In this document: positions 32,697 through 33,989 of the stretch, piece after piece | How the letters are laid out: every line of letters begins with the position of its first letter | How positions within the stretch are numbered: position 1 is the first letter of the stretch | Assembly (NCBI GenBank): GCA_016199625.1 | Contig: JACQGI010000032.1 | Span: 1-33,989 of the forward strand | Length of the DNA stretch: 33,989 nucleotides | Origin: Acidobacteriota bacterium | GTDB taxonomy: Bacteria; Acidobacteriota; Vicinamibacteria; Fen-336 | Reading direction: 5' to 3' | Notes under the pieces: generated by a model | Told to the model about the DNA's origin: nothing | The model's input: only the letters and a program-made list of their open reading frames with translations | The model's database searches: none | Program-made: the position numbers and the translations under genes

Positions 32697-33131
32697 GTGC
32701 GCCCGCATCACCCGTTGCGCGGGGAGTTTGTGCCGCTGGTGCGGTTCTGGGAATCGCAGGGCTCTCGTTATTACGTCGTCGAGCTGCCTGACCACAGTCA
32801 CTGCCGGATCCCGATGGCGTGGGCGGATGAAGGACTGGCGCCACTCGCCGCGGTTCCCATCGATCAGCCTGTCCTATCGGTCGAGTCGGTTCGGCAGCTG
32901 ACACGCGTGATCTCCCTTCTCGTGAGCCAGCCGGGCGACATTCTATCCTCTCCCGGTATCACTTCCGGGGAGGTGAAACCTGGGACTGCAGATCGAGCTG
33001 TTCGAAGCCGTGCACCAAGCGACGTGGGGACAGCTACCGGAGGACGTTCGCGAGCAGGTGGTGGAGCTGCTCGCAAGGAGCGTGCTGCGGTGCGTCGGCC
33101 AGCTCGCAGGCGAAAGCGAGGCGGACGATGA
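32697..33131 (+). CDS. Small accessory protein of the recombinase element (DUF5372-like)
   Basis: The frame from GTG 32697 encodes RPHHPLRGEFVPLVRFW and then RYYVVELPDHSHCRIPMAWA. I associate this with the short DUF5372-type proteins that precede serine recombinases in such elements; this is from memory. After about residue 95 the frame becomes Arg/Gly/Ala-rich and overlaps the next gene, so the true protein may end earlier or the tail may be unselected. No ribosome-binding site precedes the GTG, and the frame is open further upstream, so the start is uncertain. Its role in transposition is unknown. Confidence 0.5.
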   Translation: MRPHHPLRGEFVPLVRFWESQGSRYYVVELPDHSHCRIPMAWADEGLAPLAAVPIDQPVLSVESVRQLTRVISLLVSQPGDILSSPGITSGEVKPGTADRAVRSRAPSDVGTATGGRSRAGGGAARKERAAVRRPARRRKRGGR

Positions 33132-33138
33132 TCGCTAA
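32980..33138 (+). CDS. 52-residue protein before the recombinase, apparent CTG start
   Basis: A short frame encodes LQIELFEAVHQATWGQLPED and VREQVVELLARSVLRCVG, a helical protein of the kind often found just before element-borne serine recombinases. The frame has an in-frame TGA at 32974-32976 and no ATG, GTG or TTG before the conserved part. However, GGAGGTGA at 32969-32976, a full-length anti-16S match, ends six bases (counted from GGAGG) before CTG 32980. A CTG start is therefore proposed. CTG 32986 is a second option. It overlaps the recombinase start by 11 bases. It could be a regulator or assembly partner of the recombinase. Confidence 0.55.
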   Translation: MGLQIELFEAVHQATWGQLPEDVREQVVELLARSVLRCVGQLAGESEADDDR

Positions 33139-33988
33139 CACGAAGATCAAGCCCGCGCACCTGGAGCGAAGCGCCTACGTCTACGTGCGCCAGTCCACCG
33201 ACTACCAGGTTCAGAACAACAACGAGAGCCAGCAGCGCCAGTACGAGCTGGCGGAGCTCGCCGTGCGGTACGGCTGGCCCAAGGAACGGGTCGTGCTCAT
33301 CGACGATGACCTCGGGCGGTCCGGGAGCAGCGTGTCGGGACGAGCGGGCTTTGCCCGACTGGTGGCCGATGTCGCGCTCAGCAAGGCAGGGATCGTCTTC
33401 GGCCTCGAGGTCTCCCGCCTCGCGCGCAACAACCGCGACTGGTACCAACTGCTGGACCTTTGCTCGATCACGCTCACCCTCATCGCCGACGCCGACGGCG
33501 TATACGACCCTTCCTCGTTCAACGATCGGCTCCTGCTCGGCCTGAAGGGAACGATGAGCGAAGCGGAGCTTCACGTGCTCAAGGGGCGCATGCTGGCCGG
33601 CATGCAGCACAAGGCGAGCAAGGGGGAGCTACGCTTCCCTCTGCCTGCCGGTTACGAGTTCGACGAGCAGGGACGGATCGTCAAGGCGCGCGACGAGCAG
33701 ATCGGCCACATGATCTCTCTCATGTTCTCGAAGTTCTTCGAGATCGGCACGGCGAGCGGCGTGCTCAAGTACCTTCTCGAGGAGGGGCTGACACTTCCCC
33801 GGAAGGCCGGCTTCGAGCGAGCGGTGCGCTGGGTGCGCCCCTTCTACAGAGCGGTCTACCAGATCCTCAACAACCCCCTCTACACCGGTGCCTACGTCTT
33901 CGGGCGCTCGCTGATCCGCGACAATTACTTTTTCCGGGTCGCGACAATTAGTTTTTCCGGTCTCGGTGGTCCTGACGGCCTGTGGTAG
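33128..33988 (+). CDS. Large serine recombinase, 3'-truncated by an insertion
   Basis: The N-terminal resolvase domain (~15-150) has the catalytic Ser23 in YVYVRQSTDY and the conserved LEVSRLARNN and LLLGLKGTMSEAELH blocks. The recombinase domain starts at ~185 and includes ILNNPLYTGAYVFGRS. The usual zinc ribbon and long coiled-coil C-terminus (these proteins run to 500-700 residues) are absent. After about residue 264 the frame enters a repeat of foreign sequence (33918 onward) and stops at TAG 33986-33988. The 286-residue product is probably inactive in integration. The start ATG 33128 overlaps the preceding small gene. Confidence 0.85.
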   Translation: MIANTKIKPAHLERSAYVYVRQSTDYQVQNNNESQQRQYELAELAVRYGWPKERVVLIDDDLGRSGSSVSGRAGFARLVADVALSKAGIVFGLEVSRLARNNRDWYQLLDLCSITLTLIADADGVYDPSSFNDRLLLGLKGTMSEAELHVLKGRMLAGMQHKASKGELRFPLPAGYEFDEQGRIVKARDEQIGHMISLMFSKFFEIGTASGVLKYLLEEGLTLPRKAGFERAVRWVRPFYRAVYQILNNPLYTGAYVFGRSLIRDNYFFRVATISFSGLGGPDGLW

Positions 33989-33989
33989 A
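33918..33989. mobile_element. Terminal end of a second insertion sequence (IS21-like repeats)
   Basis: Two near-identical 20-base direct repeats, 33918-33937 and 33941-33960, differ at one base (GCGACAATTA then C or G, then TTTTTCCGG) and are spaced 23 bases apart. Tandem terminal repeats of this sort are typical of IS21-family ends; the family call is from memory. They begin inside the recombinase gene and are AT-rich compared with everything around. The transposase lies beyond the window. Confidence 0.55.

Larger units (their letters stand above)
32650..33917 (+). mobile_element. Serine-recombinase element, right part missing
   Basis: The segment holds a small conserved-type gene, a second small gene and a large serine recombinase, in that order and overlapping, on the plus strand. 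Its left edge is placed near 32650, where the four-helix-bundle reading frame stops matching its family. Its right part is cut off by another insertion near 33918 or lies beyond the window. Codon use is less GC-extreme than in the chromosomal genes. Exact ends and target duplication cannot be defined from this sequence alone. Confidence 0.6.

Overview
The window is GC-rich, densely packed bacterial chromosomal DNA. The best guess for the host is an Acidobacteriota lineage. This is inferred from a bshC-bshA bacillithiol pair, a large eukaryote-type Ser/Thr kinase with PEGA domains, Ser-Pro-linker lipoproteins and very high third-position GC. No rRNA or tRNA gene is visible to anchor the taxonomy. 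Most genes are housekeeping; the accessory part is the last ~3.4 kb.

Layout. (1) 1-193: a 102-bp tandem repeat running off the left edge, then a hairpin. (2) 194-4484, minus strand: M50 protease, trpS (with a predicted Fe-S cysteine set), scpA, scpB, and a lipoprotein with its own promoter. (3) 4548-7918, minus: uvrC followed by an exported zinc-protease/TPR protein. (4) 7946-9649, plus: CDP-alcohol phosphatidyltransferase, DUF4442 protein, mobA. (5) 9636-10376, minus: a secreted DsbD-N-like protein and a small TPR protein. (6) 10553-14051, plus: argS, a C26 glutamine-amidotransferase-like hydrolase and an exported thioredoxin/TPR protein, joined by GTGA overlaps. (7) 14077-19101, minus: carB, patatin-like lipase, alpha/beta hydrolase. 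(8) 19193-19887, plus: a broken, probably internally deleted membrane-protein gene between carB and carA. (9) 19892-27629, minus: a tight run of Ser/Thr kinase, FHA/zinc-ribbon/RDD protein, signal peptidase I, KtrB, KtrA and carA. (10) 27834-30580, plus: bshC and bshA. (11) 30700-32141: a small unknown gene, an empty stretch and a VapBC-type toxin-antitoxin pair. (12) 32398-33989: nested mobile DNA. A four-helix-bundle gene is cut by a serine-recombinase element, which is itself cut by another insertion sequence at the right edge.

How the genes fit together. The kinase carries a cytoplasmic catalytic domain and extracytoplasmic PEGA and TonB-C-terminal-like domains. Its linker holds repeated Thr-hydrophobic motifs, and it is followed immediately by an FHA protein, the usual phosphothreonine reader. 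This looks like a signalling module co-transcribed with membrane and potassium-uptake genes. Many start codons overlap the preceding stop as GTGA or ATGA, which points to translational coupling. Several transcription units begin with a TAnnAT -10-like box only 6-20 bases before the start codon and lack a clear -35, which suggests short-leader or leaderless mRNAs.
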